DNA of 64,000 nt, from assembly GCF_002551815.1 (NCBI RefSeq), contig NZ_NVPR01000044.1:16721-80720 (forward strand), written 5' to 3'. The stretch's first letter is position 1; each line of letters begins with the position of its first letter. The notes under the pieces were generated by a model. That model worked only from the letters and a program-made list of their open reading frames with translations. It did no database searches and was not told the DNA's origin. Shown here piece after piece: positions 26,109 to 35,081 of the stretch. The DNA comes from Bacillus sp. AFS098217. GTDB taxonomy: Bacteria; Bacillota; Bacilli; Bacillales; Bacillaceae_G. Position numbers and translations under genes: made by a program.

Positions 26109-26864
26109 TTAATATATCTTAGGTTTGAGGACTTTGTTTTCAAAATCAAAGATTGATTGACTTATAATATACGAAAGCTCTAGCCTAGTCGACCATGATT
26201 TTACAGGATCAATTATATTGTCTTTATTAAGTTTATTTATATACTTTAAACCTTCTACTTCAATATAATCAATATCAAAGTCTGTCAATTTATTAATAAT
26301 CATTGGCCATTCTGCATCTGTCATTTTCCAACTAGAATATTTTATTATGTAGTCCATCGAGCGTTTTGACAATGCACACGAACCAGCTGTGATATCAACA
26401 TCTCTTCCCAATTGTAACGACATAATTTTATTTGATATTGACTCCGTAACTTTCCATTCTTCAGGGTGTGTATGAAAAGCATTCTGTGTCCGCCCAATTA
26501 TTAAGTAATCTACATCAGCTATGTTCTTTATCAAGGTATCCAATTCATCTGGAAACTCAATAATCCACGTCAATAGACGATCAAAGTCACAGTAATGATA
26601 ATAATCATGACTATAATTATTAACAAATTTTAATGATTCTCGTCGAGCATTTGCTGCTCCTGATTTTTCAATAATGTTTACATTAAAATTACATTGTTTT
26701 AATTCACTAACAACTTTCTCTGGAGTTAAATCACTGATTGTTATATATTTTTGATTGTAGTTCAGCTTTATTAATTCATCCTTTAACTCTCGTATAATTG
26801 GCAGCAAGCTACCTGATGGGTCATGGGTAATACATGTTAATGCAACTTGCTTCTCTGATTTCAT
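26109..26864 (-). CDS. GT-A-like glycosyltransferase-type protein
   Basis: A 251-residue soluble protein. DYYHYCDFDRLLTWIIEFPD near residues 88-107 carries a D-F-D that fits a DxD metal-binding motif, followed by DVDYLIIGRTQNAFHTHPEE. The N-terminus is VALTCITHDPSGSLLPIIRE, a strand-turn-helix as in nucleotide-sugar transferases. The late motif SSWKMTDAEWPMIINK resembles the acceptor-side helix. I infer a GT-A fold from this order only; the family was not recognised with certainty. A GGGGGATAAAT-type site lies before the ATG. The gene stands alone between IS debris and a broken acetyltransferase gene. Confidence 0.5.
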   Translation of the reverse strand: MKSEKQVALTCITHDPSGSLLPIIRELKDELIKLNYNQKYITISDLTPEKVVSELKQCNFNVNIIEKSGAANARRESLKFVNNYSHDYYHYCDFDRLLTWIIEFPDELDTLIKNIADVDYLIIGRTQNAFHTHPEEWKVTESISNKIMSLQLGRDVDITAGSCALSKRSMDYIIKYSSWKMTDAEWPMIINKLTDFDIDYIEVEGLKYINKLNKDNIIDPVKSWSTRLELSYIISQSIFDFENKVLKPKIY

Positions 26865-27105
26865 TATTTATCCCCCTCAATCATTTACCAATGGTGCCAA
26901 TCTATACACTTTGTTAACCTTTGGAAAATCACCTTCATAATGGTACTTTGCCTTATCATAAATAACGGTGTCCAACAATGCGTCCAACTCCTTTTCATAT
27001 CTCATTTATTTTACGTCTTATTGAAAATAAAATGTAAAAAATAAAATCATGGAACAAATAGGCTTTAAATCTAAACTTTCTTTAAAAAGATATTATGAAT
27101 ATATA

Positions 27106-27678
27106 TCATTGAATTTTTGCATAGACACATGTATCAGTAAGTCTTTTTCTGTCAGCAGAAAAGTCTTCATTTCGTAGGATACCCTCCAGCTCATAACCTA
27201 ATTTCTCAGGGATAGTGCGACTTTTAGTATTAGTTGATTCACATCGTATTTCTAGTCTTCTTGCTTTTAAATCTATCATCGCAAAATGAGTTAGCACATG
27301 TATTGCTTCAGTCATATAACCATTTCCGCTAAATCTAGTGTCAATCCAGTAACCTATCTCAAATTGTGGTTTCGTCCAATCAATATTGTGAAGACTACAA
27401 GTACCAATGAACTCTTCCGACCCTTTAAGAAAAATAAGAAATCGTAAACTATCCCTATTTAAGAATTATATATGAGCTGATCTTAAGTTAATTTCTGTGT
27501 CAGTAACCGTTGGTATGCTTTGCGCAAAAGGCAACCAAGGTTGTAACTCGTTAATGGATACTTGAATTGCAGCATTAACCTTTTCTCCATCACCAGGCTT
27601 TGGCATACGTAATAATAATCTTTCGGTATCTAAATTAGCAGGAATTTCAATTAATAGAGGATTCATAATATATAACAC
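27106..27678 (-). pseudogene. RimJ/RimL-type N-acetyltransferase, nonsense at codon 71
   Basis: One frame of 191 codons encodes IEIPANLDTERLLLRMPKPG at the start. TAA follows NLRSAHI at 27466-27468. The same frame then continues FLNRDSLRFLIFLKGSEEFI, HNIDWTKPQFEIGYWIDTRF and SGNGYMTEAIHVLTHFAM to the natural stop at 27106. Both halves form a RimJ/RimL-like GNAT acetyltransferase. A single AAA-to-TAA change accounts for the break. A T-box riboswitch lies directly upstream, so the gene was amino-acid-regulated before inactivation. Confidence 0.85.
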
Positions 27679-27699
27679 TCCCTTTTTTCACTAATTCTA

Positions 27700-27995
27700 A
27701 TTACAAAAACAAAAAACTTTCACCTTCAAGATATATATCTTGAGGACGAAAGTTAATTTTCCGTGGTACCACCCCAGTTTATTGATGTGTCATCACACCA
27801 ACCTCTTCAGGTACATAAATTATACCCTATTTCTATAACGGGAAATCCCGCCGTATTATCCCTTAGTTCGAAAACTCAGTTAGATACGGAGCTCCAAGTT
27901 TTTATTCATTAAGAAGATTAATGCTCCTTTACAGCATACCGGAGCTCTCTGGAAGTAATCTCACCTTAATTACTCTTCTCTTCATAGCTTATAAT
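27700..27995 (-). promoter_or_regulatory. T-box riboswitch leader upstream of the GNAT gene
   Basis: Read on the minus strand, the leader has a stem I with the conserved AGAGAG and GGTATGCTG distal elements (27960-27930 region). The T-box sequence AAACTGGGGTGGTACCACGG lies at 27761-27780. A terminator is formed by AACTTTC and GAAAGTT with the pair TCAAGATATATATCTTGA (27704-27752), followed by a T-run. T-boxes bind uncharged tRNA and let transcription proceed. I could not assign the specifier codon with confidence. The only gene downstream is the acetyltransferase at 27106-27678. Confidence 0.88.
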
Positions 27996-28071
27996 CTTAA
28001 TTAAATTTATTGAAATAATGGTATGAATTATTATAAATGTAAATTTATTGTATTGTATCATCAATGTGAGA

Positions 28072-28210
28072 AATAGGCTATCCTTTTAGTAGAATCATAG
28101 GAAAGAATGACGTTTTTTTGTTTTTGGGAGATATTTTAGATTACATATAAATAGACTTTTTTTTAATTGTAATTCATTTCTTTAGCTTGATAGCGATGTG
28201 GCGGGATCCC
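28072..28210 (+). mobile_element. Second IS231-type relic (leader plus end)
   Basis: GGCTATCCTTTTAGTAGAAT to GACGTTTTTTT matches the start-masking leader of the other IS231 copies, but the transposase start codon and body are gone. A degenerate end, TCTTTAGCTTGATAGCGATG, lies at 28180-28199, followed by TGGCGGGATCCC. About 140 bp remain, directly beside the T-box promoter region. Confidence 0.6.
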
Positions 28211-28345
28211 TATAACCTTCTGTAAAAGTGTACCATATGAATAGAATTCACTTTTTAGGAATACATAAAATATATACGTACAAGCCTAGCCTACTCACCA
28301 CATCCTTAGTGAAAATAGGATTCTATAAATTCTGGAGGAAGAGAT

Positions 28346-29296
28346 ATGCAAAAAAAGGTTCTCCTGTTTACAGATTTGGGAATTGATGATGCGTTTGCTA
28401 TTCTGTATACCTTTTTTCGTAAAGATATTCAACTTGTAGGGATTGTCGCTGATTATGGAAATGTATCAAGAGAGAATGCTATAAGAAATATTAACTATTT
28501 GAAGTACATTGCGGGAAGAGAAGAGATACCTGTATTCCTTGGTGCTTCTGTACCGTTGACAGGTATATTGGTTCAGTATTTCCCTGAGGTACATGGAAAA
28601 GTCGGATTAGGACCTATCATTCCCCCTGAAATTTCTTATCCAGTGTATCCCTTAAATGATATTTACCAAATTATACATTCAAATTTAGAAGATCTTACAA
28701 TTATCAATTTGGGAAGACTTTCTTCGTTAGCTACGACCTTTGTATTAAATTTAGAAACAATGCGGAACGTAAGGGAATGCATTTGCATGGGCGGAGCTTT
28801 TTTTTATCCAGGTAACGTGACTGCCGTAGCTGAAGCTAACTTTTACGCGGACCCTTATGCAGCAAACTTAATTCTGCAGCATGCGAAGAACTTAACAATT
28901 ATTCCGTTAAATATAACTCAACATGCGATTATTACACCCGAAATGGTCCGGAAAATCGATGCATTTCATCGGAATACACAGGATCTTGCAGGACTTATCA
29001 TCAAACCTATGTTAGACTATTATTATAATTTCTACTCCAAGTCTAATCCCGGTATAAGCGGAAGTCCTATGCATGATTTTGTAACAGTGTGGTATTTGCT
29101 GAATCAAGAGGCTGTTAGCTTTTCAAGAGTACCCATTAAAGTAATTCCTGATCAAGGAGAAGGATTTGGTCAAAGCGTTGCAGACTTTCGTTTTGTGACT
29201 AATCCAGGCTATAAAACGCATAATGTAGCTTTTCAGTTTGATTATGAAAGATTCAAGAAGGATATTATGGAAACGTTCTTAAAGAAGAGATCGTAA
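28346..29296 (+). CDS. Nucleoside hydrolase (IUNH) family protein
   Basis: A 316-residue protein. The N-terminal motif VLLFTDLGIDDAFAI keeps D10, D14 and D15 of the calcium-binding signature of inosine-uridine nucleoside hydrolases; the usual first aspartate of DxDxxxDD is Phe8. Later motifs MGGAFFYPGNVTAVAEANFY (ribose-binding N and E) and MHDFVTVWYL (the fourth calcium/histidine region HD) are present. It would hydrolyse ribonucleosides for salvage. A GGAGGAAG site is upstream, and a strong terminator follows. The first-aspartate change could affect catalysis. Confidence 0.85.
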   Translation: MQKKVLLFTDLGIDDAFAILYTFFRKDIQLVGIVADYGNVSRENAIRNINYLKYIAGREEIPVFLGASVPLTGILVQYFPEVHGKVGLGPIIPPEISYPVYPLNDIYQIIHSNLEDLTIINLGRLSSLATTFVLNLETMRNVRECICMGGAFFYPGNVTAVAEANFYADPYAANLILQHAKNLTIIPLNITQHAIITPEMVRKIDAFHRNTQDLAGLIIKPMLDYYYNFYSKSNPGISGSPMHDFVTVWYLLNQEAVSFSRVPIKVIPDQGEGFGQSVADFRFVTNPGYKTHNVAFQFDYERFKKDIMETFLKKRS

Positions 29297-29335
29297 CATA
29301 CTTTATTAACTTCAGATAATACGGATTATGTGAAT

Positions 29336-29373
29336 GAAAAGTCACCTCAGATTTTCTGAAGTGACTTTTCTAG
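29336..29373. terminator. Terminator after the nucleoside hydrolase gene
   Basis: GAAAAGTCAC and GTGACTTTTC flank a small second stem (CAGA/TCTG). T-rich both ways. Confidence 0.85.
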
Positions 29374-29416
29374 GTTTCTAGATAAAGTGACTCCCCCATA
29401 AGAATGATTATGGTAA

Positions 29417-29869
29417 TTAAAGAAGAGTTGTTTTTAATGCTTCCTCAAGCATTGTATTGAAATCATTATATGTTTCCATCACTGTACCAGATGGTTTATC
29501 AAGTTCTAGATAAGTACCGTCAGATAAGTTTTTACAAAACCATGCTATATTTGAATCACCAAGAAATAGATAGATCTTTTGCCACTCATTTTCATACCAA
29601 ATCTCATTCGTGTCTATAAGTCCACAAATTTGTTCATCTCTTTCTGCCTCTAATAAAGAAAGATCAACTCCATAAATCACTAGCCCGTTAAAATCTAAAC
29701 CATTTACAGTTTTAAGAAACTCTTCATATTCACTCGGTAAGTCAACATTAAAACTCTTTTTCACACGTTCTCTTAATTTGTGAACTTCAGTATTTGTTGC
29801 AGGTGTATTCAGTTTATCATTAAAGCTGTTCTCTATTTTTCCGATCTCTAAAATCAAATTTTTCCACAT
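29417..29869 (-). CDS. SMI1/KNR4 (SUKH) family protein
   Basis: A 150-residue protein with the SUKH core: VDLPSEYEEFLKTVNGLDFN, then GLVIYGVD, and late IYLFLGDSNIAWFCKNLSDG with ELDKPSGTVMETYNDFNTML. SUKH proteins are most often immunity proteins of bacterial polymorphic toxins, although free-standing ones exist. A second immunity-like gene lies just upstream on the same strand, without any toxin gene nearby. This suggests orphan immunity genes or an eroded toxin locus. Confidence 0.8.
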   Translation of the reverse strand: MWKNLILEIGKIENSFNDKLNTPATNTEVHKLRERVKKSFNVDLPSEYEEFLKTVNGLDFNGLVIYGVDLSLLEAERDEQICGLIDTNEIWYENEWQKIYLFLGDSNIAWFCKNLSDGTYLELDKPSGTVMETYNDFNTMLEEALKTTLL

Positions 29870-29997
29870 ATAAAAACCTTCGTTCTACATTTATTTATTA
29901 TGCTTGGGGATATATTTTATATTTTACTGTTTTTTATTGAATTCTTGTCTCGTAATGATCTTAAATGATTGAAATTCTTTTTTACTCCCCCCTTTAT

Positions 29998-30429
29998 TTA
30001 ATCATGTACCTGCAAACTTAAGAAATATATACCCTTCTTTGCCTTAAATATGTATTCTTCAGAACTGCAGGCATAATAGCCTTTTGCATCTACTCGTACC
30101 CAATACACTTCGCATAATTCTTGTTCAAATTCAGTCAATAATAGCTCTATTATGTATAGTTTTGGTGTTAATCCATTCAACTCATAACCTTTTGGGATAT
30201 TCCTAAACCAATATTCTATACCATCAGGATATTCGCAAAAGAGAAATTTTTCTTTCCAGTCTTTCAGTTGTATTAGTTCAACGTTGTCTTCTTTAGTGAA
30301 ATCTTTTGTAAGTTTATAGATGTCGTCCTGTTTATTTGATGATAATAGAACTAATTCATAATAATTGCTCACCTGTCTAAATGCATTTACTTCTGCAAAA
30401 TCTTGTAAGATTTCATGTATTGTTTTCAC
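29998..30429 (-). CDS. Hypothetical protein, possible orphan immunity protein
   Basis: A 143-residue acidic protein starting MKTIHEILQDFAEVNAFRQV; a GGAGGATG-type site lies before the ATG. Predicted beta strands alternate with helices (ELVLLSSNKQDDIYKLTKDF, LYIIELLLTEFEQELCEVYW). No enzyme motif is visible. Size, acidity and position beside a SUKH gene suggest an immunity protein, but this is inference from context only. Confidence 0.55.
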   Translation of the reverse strand: MKTIHEILQDFAEVNAFRQVSNYYELVLLSSNKQDDIYKLTKDFTKEDNVELIQLKDWKEKFLFCEYPDGIEYWFRNIPKGYELNGLTPKLYIIELLLTEFEQELCEVYWVRVDAKGYYACSSEEYIFKAKKGIYFLSLQVHD

Positions 30430-30581
30430 TGCTCATCCTCCTTTATTCCAAAATTCCTCATTAGAATCTAATATTCATTATAAAGCAATTTACACTCAGT
30501 AGTAACTTGAATTACCTATGGGATGTTGACGTTTTTGTATTTTTCAAACAAATACGGTGCGTGAAATTAAGGACTTCATTC

Positions 30582-30617
30582 AAAAAAAAAAAAAAAAAAC
30601 CTACTTTTCATAGGTTC
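30582..30617 (-). terminator. Terminator of the PAP2 gene with an 18-base T tract
   Basis: AACCTA and TAGGTT flank a short loop, followed on the minus strand by an uninterrupted run of 18 T (A on plus, 30582-30599). Such a homopolymer is a slippage hot spot and may vary in length between isolates. Confidence 0.85.
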
Positions 30618-30627
30618 TCCTCTCTAA

Positions 30628-31227
30628 CTAAGCTATATGATTGTATTTTGATAAAAACGGCATTCGTTTTGCTACGGCCGCATATATTTGAAAAATAATT
30701 TTTGCTAACGGTTCTAATTTACGTGTACTTTGCATGATTAAAGCACTTGTGATAAATGTAAGGAATGCTCCTCCGATTACATCTGCTGGATAATGAACAC
30801 CTACATAAATACGTGATACACCTACTAATATAGCCCATACTAAAGCGATATATTTAAGTTTTTCTCCTCTTAAAAGGAATGTAAATGCAATTGAAAATAC
30901 AAGTACAGAATGATCACTTACAAATGATGAATCTGCTGCGTGTGGTATCAATTGATGCACATGATGTGTTATAAATGGGCGCGGATGATAATATACCGCA
31001 TGAATCAAAACATTTATTAGTAATGCGATACCCATTGAAAGGACACTATATAAAACTGTATATTGTTTTCCTAGTGCTATCTCTTTTTTTTCATTATTGA
31101 ACCATAAAATAAGCATGAAAAGAATAGCCACATAAGGTGCACTATTTGTAATTGTAATCATCAACTTATCTAAAAGTGCTGATGATCCGGCGACATCATT
31201 AATCCATTGAAATACTGTGTAATTCAT
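30628..31227 (-). CDS. bcrC: PAP2 phosphatase, undecaprenyl-diphosphatase (BcrC-like)
   Basis: A 199-residue membrane protein carrying the PAP2 signature. These are KxxxxxxRP-like HPRPFITHH near residue 80, SxHS in DSSFVSDHSVLVFSIAF near 102 (SDHS variant), and SRxxxxxHxxxD in SRIYVGVHYPADVIGG near 140. BcrC-type enzymes recycle undecaprenyl pyrophosphate at the outer face of the membrane and confer bacitracin tolerance. GGGAGAG precedes the ATG. The SDHS in place of SGHS occurs in some BcrC proteins. It is not linked to a bacitracin transporter here. Confidence 0.85.
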   Translation of the reverse strand: MNYTVFQWINDVAGSSALLDKLMITITNSAPYVAILFMLILWFNNEKKEIALGKQYTVLYSVLSMGIALLINVLIHAVYYHPRPFITHHVHQLIPHAADSSFVSDHSVLVFSIAFTFLLRGEKLKYIALVWAILVGVSRIYVGVHYPADVIGGAFLTFITSALIMQSTRKLEPLAKIIFQIYAAVAKRMPFLSKYNHIA

Positions 31228-31616
31228 ATTATTCTCTCCCTATTTCCATTCATTGCACTTAAAATAAAAGTACAAGTTCTATTGCTTTACACAGTATACA
31301 ACATCAATATGAAAATGGTCTTAAACTTTTCTCATTTGTTTCTCATTTTAACAAGAAAATATATGACAAAACCTTAAGCATTTTTTATAAAAAAATATGT
31401 ATAGTACCTCAGATCCTTTGAGTGGCGCTATAAAATTGATATTTTCGGTCTTCATCATGCACGAATATTTCTAGCAAAAGAATACGAAAAAAATTATTAA
31501 GAAATAAGATTTTATTCCGCACAAAGGACTATATTTCCAAATTGTGCACCTTAATATTTTTATGTACTAAAAATATCGAAACAAATAAAATGATATTCAA
31601 GTACACCACAATCAAA
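31228..31616. other. Intergenic gap upstream of the PAP2 gene
   Basis: About 390 AT-rich bases containing the PAP2 promoter region. No gene or RNA structure was recognised. Confidence 0.5.
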
Positions 31617-31650
31617 AAAGCATGAAATACAATGTGTATCTCATGCTTTC
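31617..31650 (-). terminator. Terminator of the two-component operon
   Basis: AAAGCATGA and TCATGCTTT around a 15-base loop, ending three bases before the histidine kinase stop codon. Confidence 0.75.
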
Positions 31651-31653
31651 ATT

Positions 31654-33069
31654 TCATAAACGTGTACAAGGGAATGTTATTGTGACAACTGTACCTTCAC
31701 TTTCCTTGCTCGTTAAATTGATGTTTCCCCCGTACTTTTCCACAAGACGCTTTGCAATTGAAAGACCAAGCCCATTTCCACCCTGTTTACGGCTTCTTGC
31801 TTTATCTACTCTATAAAAACGATTGAGTACATACGGTAAATCTGACTCAGGTATTCCAACGCCATGGTCTATAATACGGATGATAATGTTTTTATTCTGC
31901 ATATTCGTTTGAATACAAATATGTTTATTATTTTCTTTTGTATATTTAACTGCATTATCCATAACGATAATCATAATTTGCTCTAAGTAAGATGATGGTA
32001 TGGATACATATGCTTCTTCCGCTTGCATCTCTATATGAAACTGAAAATCAGTTTGAATAACTTTAAAGTTTTGGATCACTTGTTTTAATATGGTATTCAC
32101 ATGAACTGGTTCGATAGCCAATGGATGTATTTGTTCAGAGTCCGCTCTAGATAGCTCTAATAATTCTGAGACTAATTTGTTTAATCTATCTACTTCTTTC
32201 AAACTGGATTGAAGTGATTTATTGAGCACTTCTGGATCATTCTTCCCCCAACGATTTAGCATTGATAAATGTCCTTGAATAATCGTTAATGGCGTTCTAA
32301 GTTCATGTGATGCGTCTTCCACAAACTGTTTTTGCTGTATAAAAGATGTTTCCACATCATCCATCAATTCATTAAAAAGAATAGCGAGTTTCGCCAGTTC
32401 ATCACTATTTTCTCGTACAGGAACCCTTTCATTTAGCCCATTTTTTTTAATACGATTCATCGTATCTGTTATATTCTGGACACTAGATAGAAGTTTTTTA
32501 GCTATAATCGTTCCACCTAAAAAACTAAGTATGAGCCCACCGATACCTGCGACAACAATCACAACGAAAATCCCTTTTAGCAAATGATCAAATGATTCTA
32601 AGTTTGTTGCAATCTCGATAGTTCCTGTAAATCCCTTTGTCTGAATGGGTACACGTTCAATTAATATTCTATCTTCTAAATATCTCTTTATATAAGATTC
32701 AGATTGCTTACTATACTTCGGTGACACCCACTTCTGATTAAAATCATGAGAAACTGAAAGAATTGATTTTCCATCTTTGTCTATAATTCGAATCATTTGA
32801 TGCTTATCGATCATATTATTGAGAAAATCCTTACTATCTTCAAAAGTTTTCTGTGAAAGTGTTTCATTTTTATCTTGAAAATATACTGCTATTTCTTTTA
32901 TTTGTCTGTTCATTTGTTTTTGTTCATAATCTACAGTCCATTTATTAATTACAACAAACTGTAAAAGACTATATAAAACAAATAAAACAAATAATAATGT
33001 AGTTGACCAAAGTGTTAACTTCCACTTTATTGGAAGATTACGGATGCGCTGCATTATATTTTTAATCAT
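31654..33069 (-). CDS. Sensor histidine kinase (ArlS/YkoH-like)
   Basis: A 471-residue membrane kinase. TM1 is near 17-40, an extracytoplasmic sensor near 41-165, TM2 near 166-188, a HAMP domain near 189-243, and a HisKA box with phospho-acceptor H255 in EDASHELRTPL. The HATPase domain has DNAVKYT (N box), DHGVGIPESD (G1) and GGNGLGLSIAKRLVEKYGG (G2). Domain order fits the ArlS/YkoH family of OmpR-linked kinases. Its ATG overlaps the response regulator stop by four bases (translational coupling). The signal is unknown. Confidence 0.92.
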   Translation of the reverse strand: MIKNIMQRIRNLPIKWKLTLWSTTLLFVLFVLYSLLQFVVINKWTVDYEQKQMNRQIKEIAVYFQDKNETLSQKTFEDSKDFLNNMIDKHQMIRIIDKDGKSILSVSHDFNQKWVSPKYSKQSESYIKRYLEDRILIERVPIQTKGFTGTIEIATNLESFDHLLKGIFVVIVVAGIGGLILSFLGGTIIAKKLLSSVQNITDTMNRIKKNGLNERVPVRENSDELAKLAILFNELMDDVETSFIQQKQFVEDASHELRTPLTIIQGHLSMLNRWGKNDPEVLNKSLQSSLKEVDRLNKLVSELLELSRADSEQIHPLAIEPVHVNTILKQVIQNFKVIQTDFQFHIEMQAEEAYVSIPSSYLEQIMIIVMDNAVKYTKENNKHICIQTNMQNKNIIIRIIDHGVGIPESDLPYVLNRFYRVDKARSRKQGGNGLGLSIAKRLVEKYGGNINLTSKESEGTVVTITFPCTRL

Positions 33070-33740
33070 CTCATTATATATCCAGCACCTCTAATAGTTT
33101 GGATATACTCCTCCTTATCTACACTGTGTAATTTATTTCGTAAATAACGAACATATACATCAACAATGTTTGTTTCGACAATTGCATCGTAACCCCATAC
33201 TTGCTCAAGTAAAATATCACGAGTAAGTACTCGATTGATATTTTTCATAAACGTAAGGAGTAGCTCAAACTCTTTATTTGTAAGTTCAATGCTCTCGTTG
33301 TCTTTTCTTAACGTTCTAGACTCAACATGTAACTGTAAATCTTTAAATGTCAAAAATGATGACTGCTGCTGTTCTTCTTTTTGTTCACGTCTGAAAATAA
33401 CTCGCATGCGTGCTAAAAGTTCTTCAATCGCAAATGGCTTTGGAATATAATCATCAGCTCCACTATCTAATCCTGTAACCCGATCCATAACACTATCGCG
33501 GGCTGTTAACATAATGATAGGCGTATTTTTACTTGTCCGTAATCTACGGCACACTTCGATTCCATTCAACCCTGGTAACATTAAATCGAGTAAGATAATG
33601 TCATAGTCCTTTTCAAGAGCTGCTTCCAATCCTTTTCTTCCATCAAACTGTACATCTACTTTATATCCTTCATACTTTAGTTCTAATTCTAAAAAATCAG
33701 CTAGACTTTCTTCATCTTCGATTATTAATACATAATGCAA
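33066..33740 (-). CDS. OmpR-family response regulator
   Basis: A 224-residue regulator. The receiver domain has the phospho-acceptor D52 in DIILLDLMLPG and acidic pocket E8/D9; T79-type and K101-type residues are in MLTARD and PKPFA. The C-terminal winged helix includes LTNKEFELLLTFMKNINRVL and YVRYLRNKLH. The start is one of three tandem TTG codons; I chose 33740 because AGGAGG lies eight bases upstream, while the outermost TTG (33746) is only two bases away. It partners the downstream kinase (4-base overlap). It is ArlR/YkoG-like. Confidence 0.9.
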   Translation of the reverse strand: MHYVLIIEDEESLADFLELELKYEGYKVDVQFDGRKGLEAALEKDYDIILLDLMLPGLNGIEVCRRLRTSKNTPIIMLTARDSVMDRVTGLDSGADDYIPKPFAIEELLARMRVIFRREQKEEQQQSSFLTFKDLQLHVESRTLRKDNESIELTNKEFELLLTFMKNINRVLTRDILLEQVWGYDAIVETNIVDVYVRYLRNKLHSVDKEEYIQTIRGAGYIMR

Positions 33741-33752
33741 CAACAATTCCTC

Positions 33753-34283
33753 CTATACCATTAAATGAATAAGTAATCCTATACCAAATAGAACCGCGGC
33801 TATTTGATGTGTTTTTCGATAAACGATCAATTTTATTTTTTTATTGGACTTATGCAATAGGATACCAACAAATCCAAGCAATGTTAAGCATATAAAAGTA
33901 AATATACCACTATATATTTGAATTTCATGATGACTTCCTTTTATAAAAAAGTAAACTCCATGGGTAGTTGCAACAGATAATATAGCATATCCAATCAAAG
34001 TATGAAATTTTTTGACTAAAATATAAAATTCTTTCATCACCTTAAACCCATACAATTTATTTCTGTATAGAAATAGCCATATATGCCGTAAAAACCATAG
34101 TGATGCTGCTACGATTGCACCATACTCGCCAAGCGATCCAAGTTGTTTGTTTAAACCTTTTACATGCATCTGATCTCCGTACGTAAAATTTATAATTAAC
34201 ATGGAAATACTGAAAGCAATCACACAAATGCCTGTAATCTTTATTAATAAATGAAAAAATTGATTCTTAAGTATCTTCTCCAT
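33753..34283 (-). CDS. Cytochrome b561/ferric reductase-like membrane protein
   Basis: A 176-residue protein with five or six hydrophobic segments. Histidines in two helices, FHTLIGYAILSVATTHGVYF and THQIAAVLFGIGLLIHLMV, are placed as in haem-binding di-histidine helices of ferric reductase-like/b561 proteins. The N-terminal region lacks FAD/NAD domains, so it would need a partner. It lies immediately upstream of the response regulator, with only about a dozen bases between them, so it belongs to that operon. The two-component system may respond to redox or metal status sensed with it. Confidence 0.7.
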   Translation of the reverse strand: MEKILKNQFFHLLIKITGICVIAFSISMLIINFTYGDQMHVKGLNKQLGSLGEYGAIVAASLWFLRHIWLFLYRNKLYGFKVMKEFYILVKKFHTLIGYAILSVATTHGVYFFIKGSHHEIQIYSGIFTFICLTLLGFVGILLHKSNKKIKLIVYRKTHQIAAVLFGIGLLIHLMV

Positions 34284-34411
34284 TTCGTTTTCTCCTCTCC
34301 TCTATTAAGAGTTATGTATTTTAAATTCTAACAAATGGAAGAGAAAATAAAATGAAAGAAAGATTAAAATGAAATGAGAAATCATACATGAAAAAAATAA
34401 ATAAAAAAATA

Positions 34412-34939
34412 TTATCCTTTTTCCCTATGTGCAATTTTTTGCGCTAATAAAATAGCACTTCGAATAAATGGAGCTTTTGCGTTTGTTTAGGAAACCCGAT
34501 CAAACGGATACTTTACAGCTAGTTCTTGCTTTAATTTTTTATATTCCTCACGTGCCCATTCATTCTTTCTCAAAAAATCACGAAATAATAAATTATCATT
34601 CCATGTCTCACTGTTATATAGATAAACATGTAAATGATGCGTACCCGCTCTCCATCTTCCCTTTCTAAAAAAACGCCGCTCGGGAAATTTTTCATGGAAT
34701 ACATATTCGTACCCTAAGGTTCGCATGGGTTCTATCCAATGAGTAACGATCTTTAAATCTTCTACCCCTATCATCATATCTATAAGAGGCTTTGCATCCA
34801 ATCCTTCTACTGACGTACTTCCGATATGTTCAATCGCTAAGATGTCTTTTCTTAATAATGCGATAAATTTCTCTTTCTCTTTAACAAATTCCTTATGCCA
34901 ATTTGAATCATATGGTTTAATTATGATTTTTTTCTCCAT
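34412..34939 (-). pseudogene. Second GrpB-type gene, nonsense near the C-terminus
   Basis: From ATG 34939 the frame reads KPYDSNWHKEFVKEKEKFIA, AIEHIGSTSVEGLDAKPLID and HHLHVYLYNSETWNDNLLFR. It ends at TAA (34487-34489) after YPFDRVS. The same frame continues TNAKAPFIRSAILLAQKIAH, REKG to a natural stop at 34412, which is the usual C-terminus. Full length is 175 residues; the stop is at codon 151. The core nucleotidyltransferase-like part remains, so a shortened protein could still fold. It repeats the fate of the GrpB gene at 10.7 kb. Confidence 0.82.
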
Positions 34940-35081
34940 CTTTTTCTCCCTCTATTTATAATATGTAACTGTTTTATCCTAATGGAATCGCTCTTTTTAT
35001 CTAATTAGACAGGAATTTCAATGCACATATCGAATATAGTCACGTTCAGTCTATCTAATTATAGTAAATAAGAGGTGTAAA

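Noticed and set aside
30582-30599. Eighteen-A run as a possible assembly artefact or regulatory switch
   Set aside because: It is best explained as the T tract of the PAP2 terminator; it cannot be assessed further without reads.
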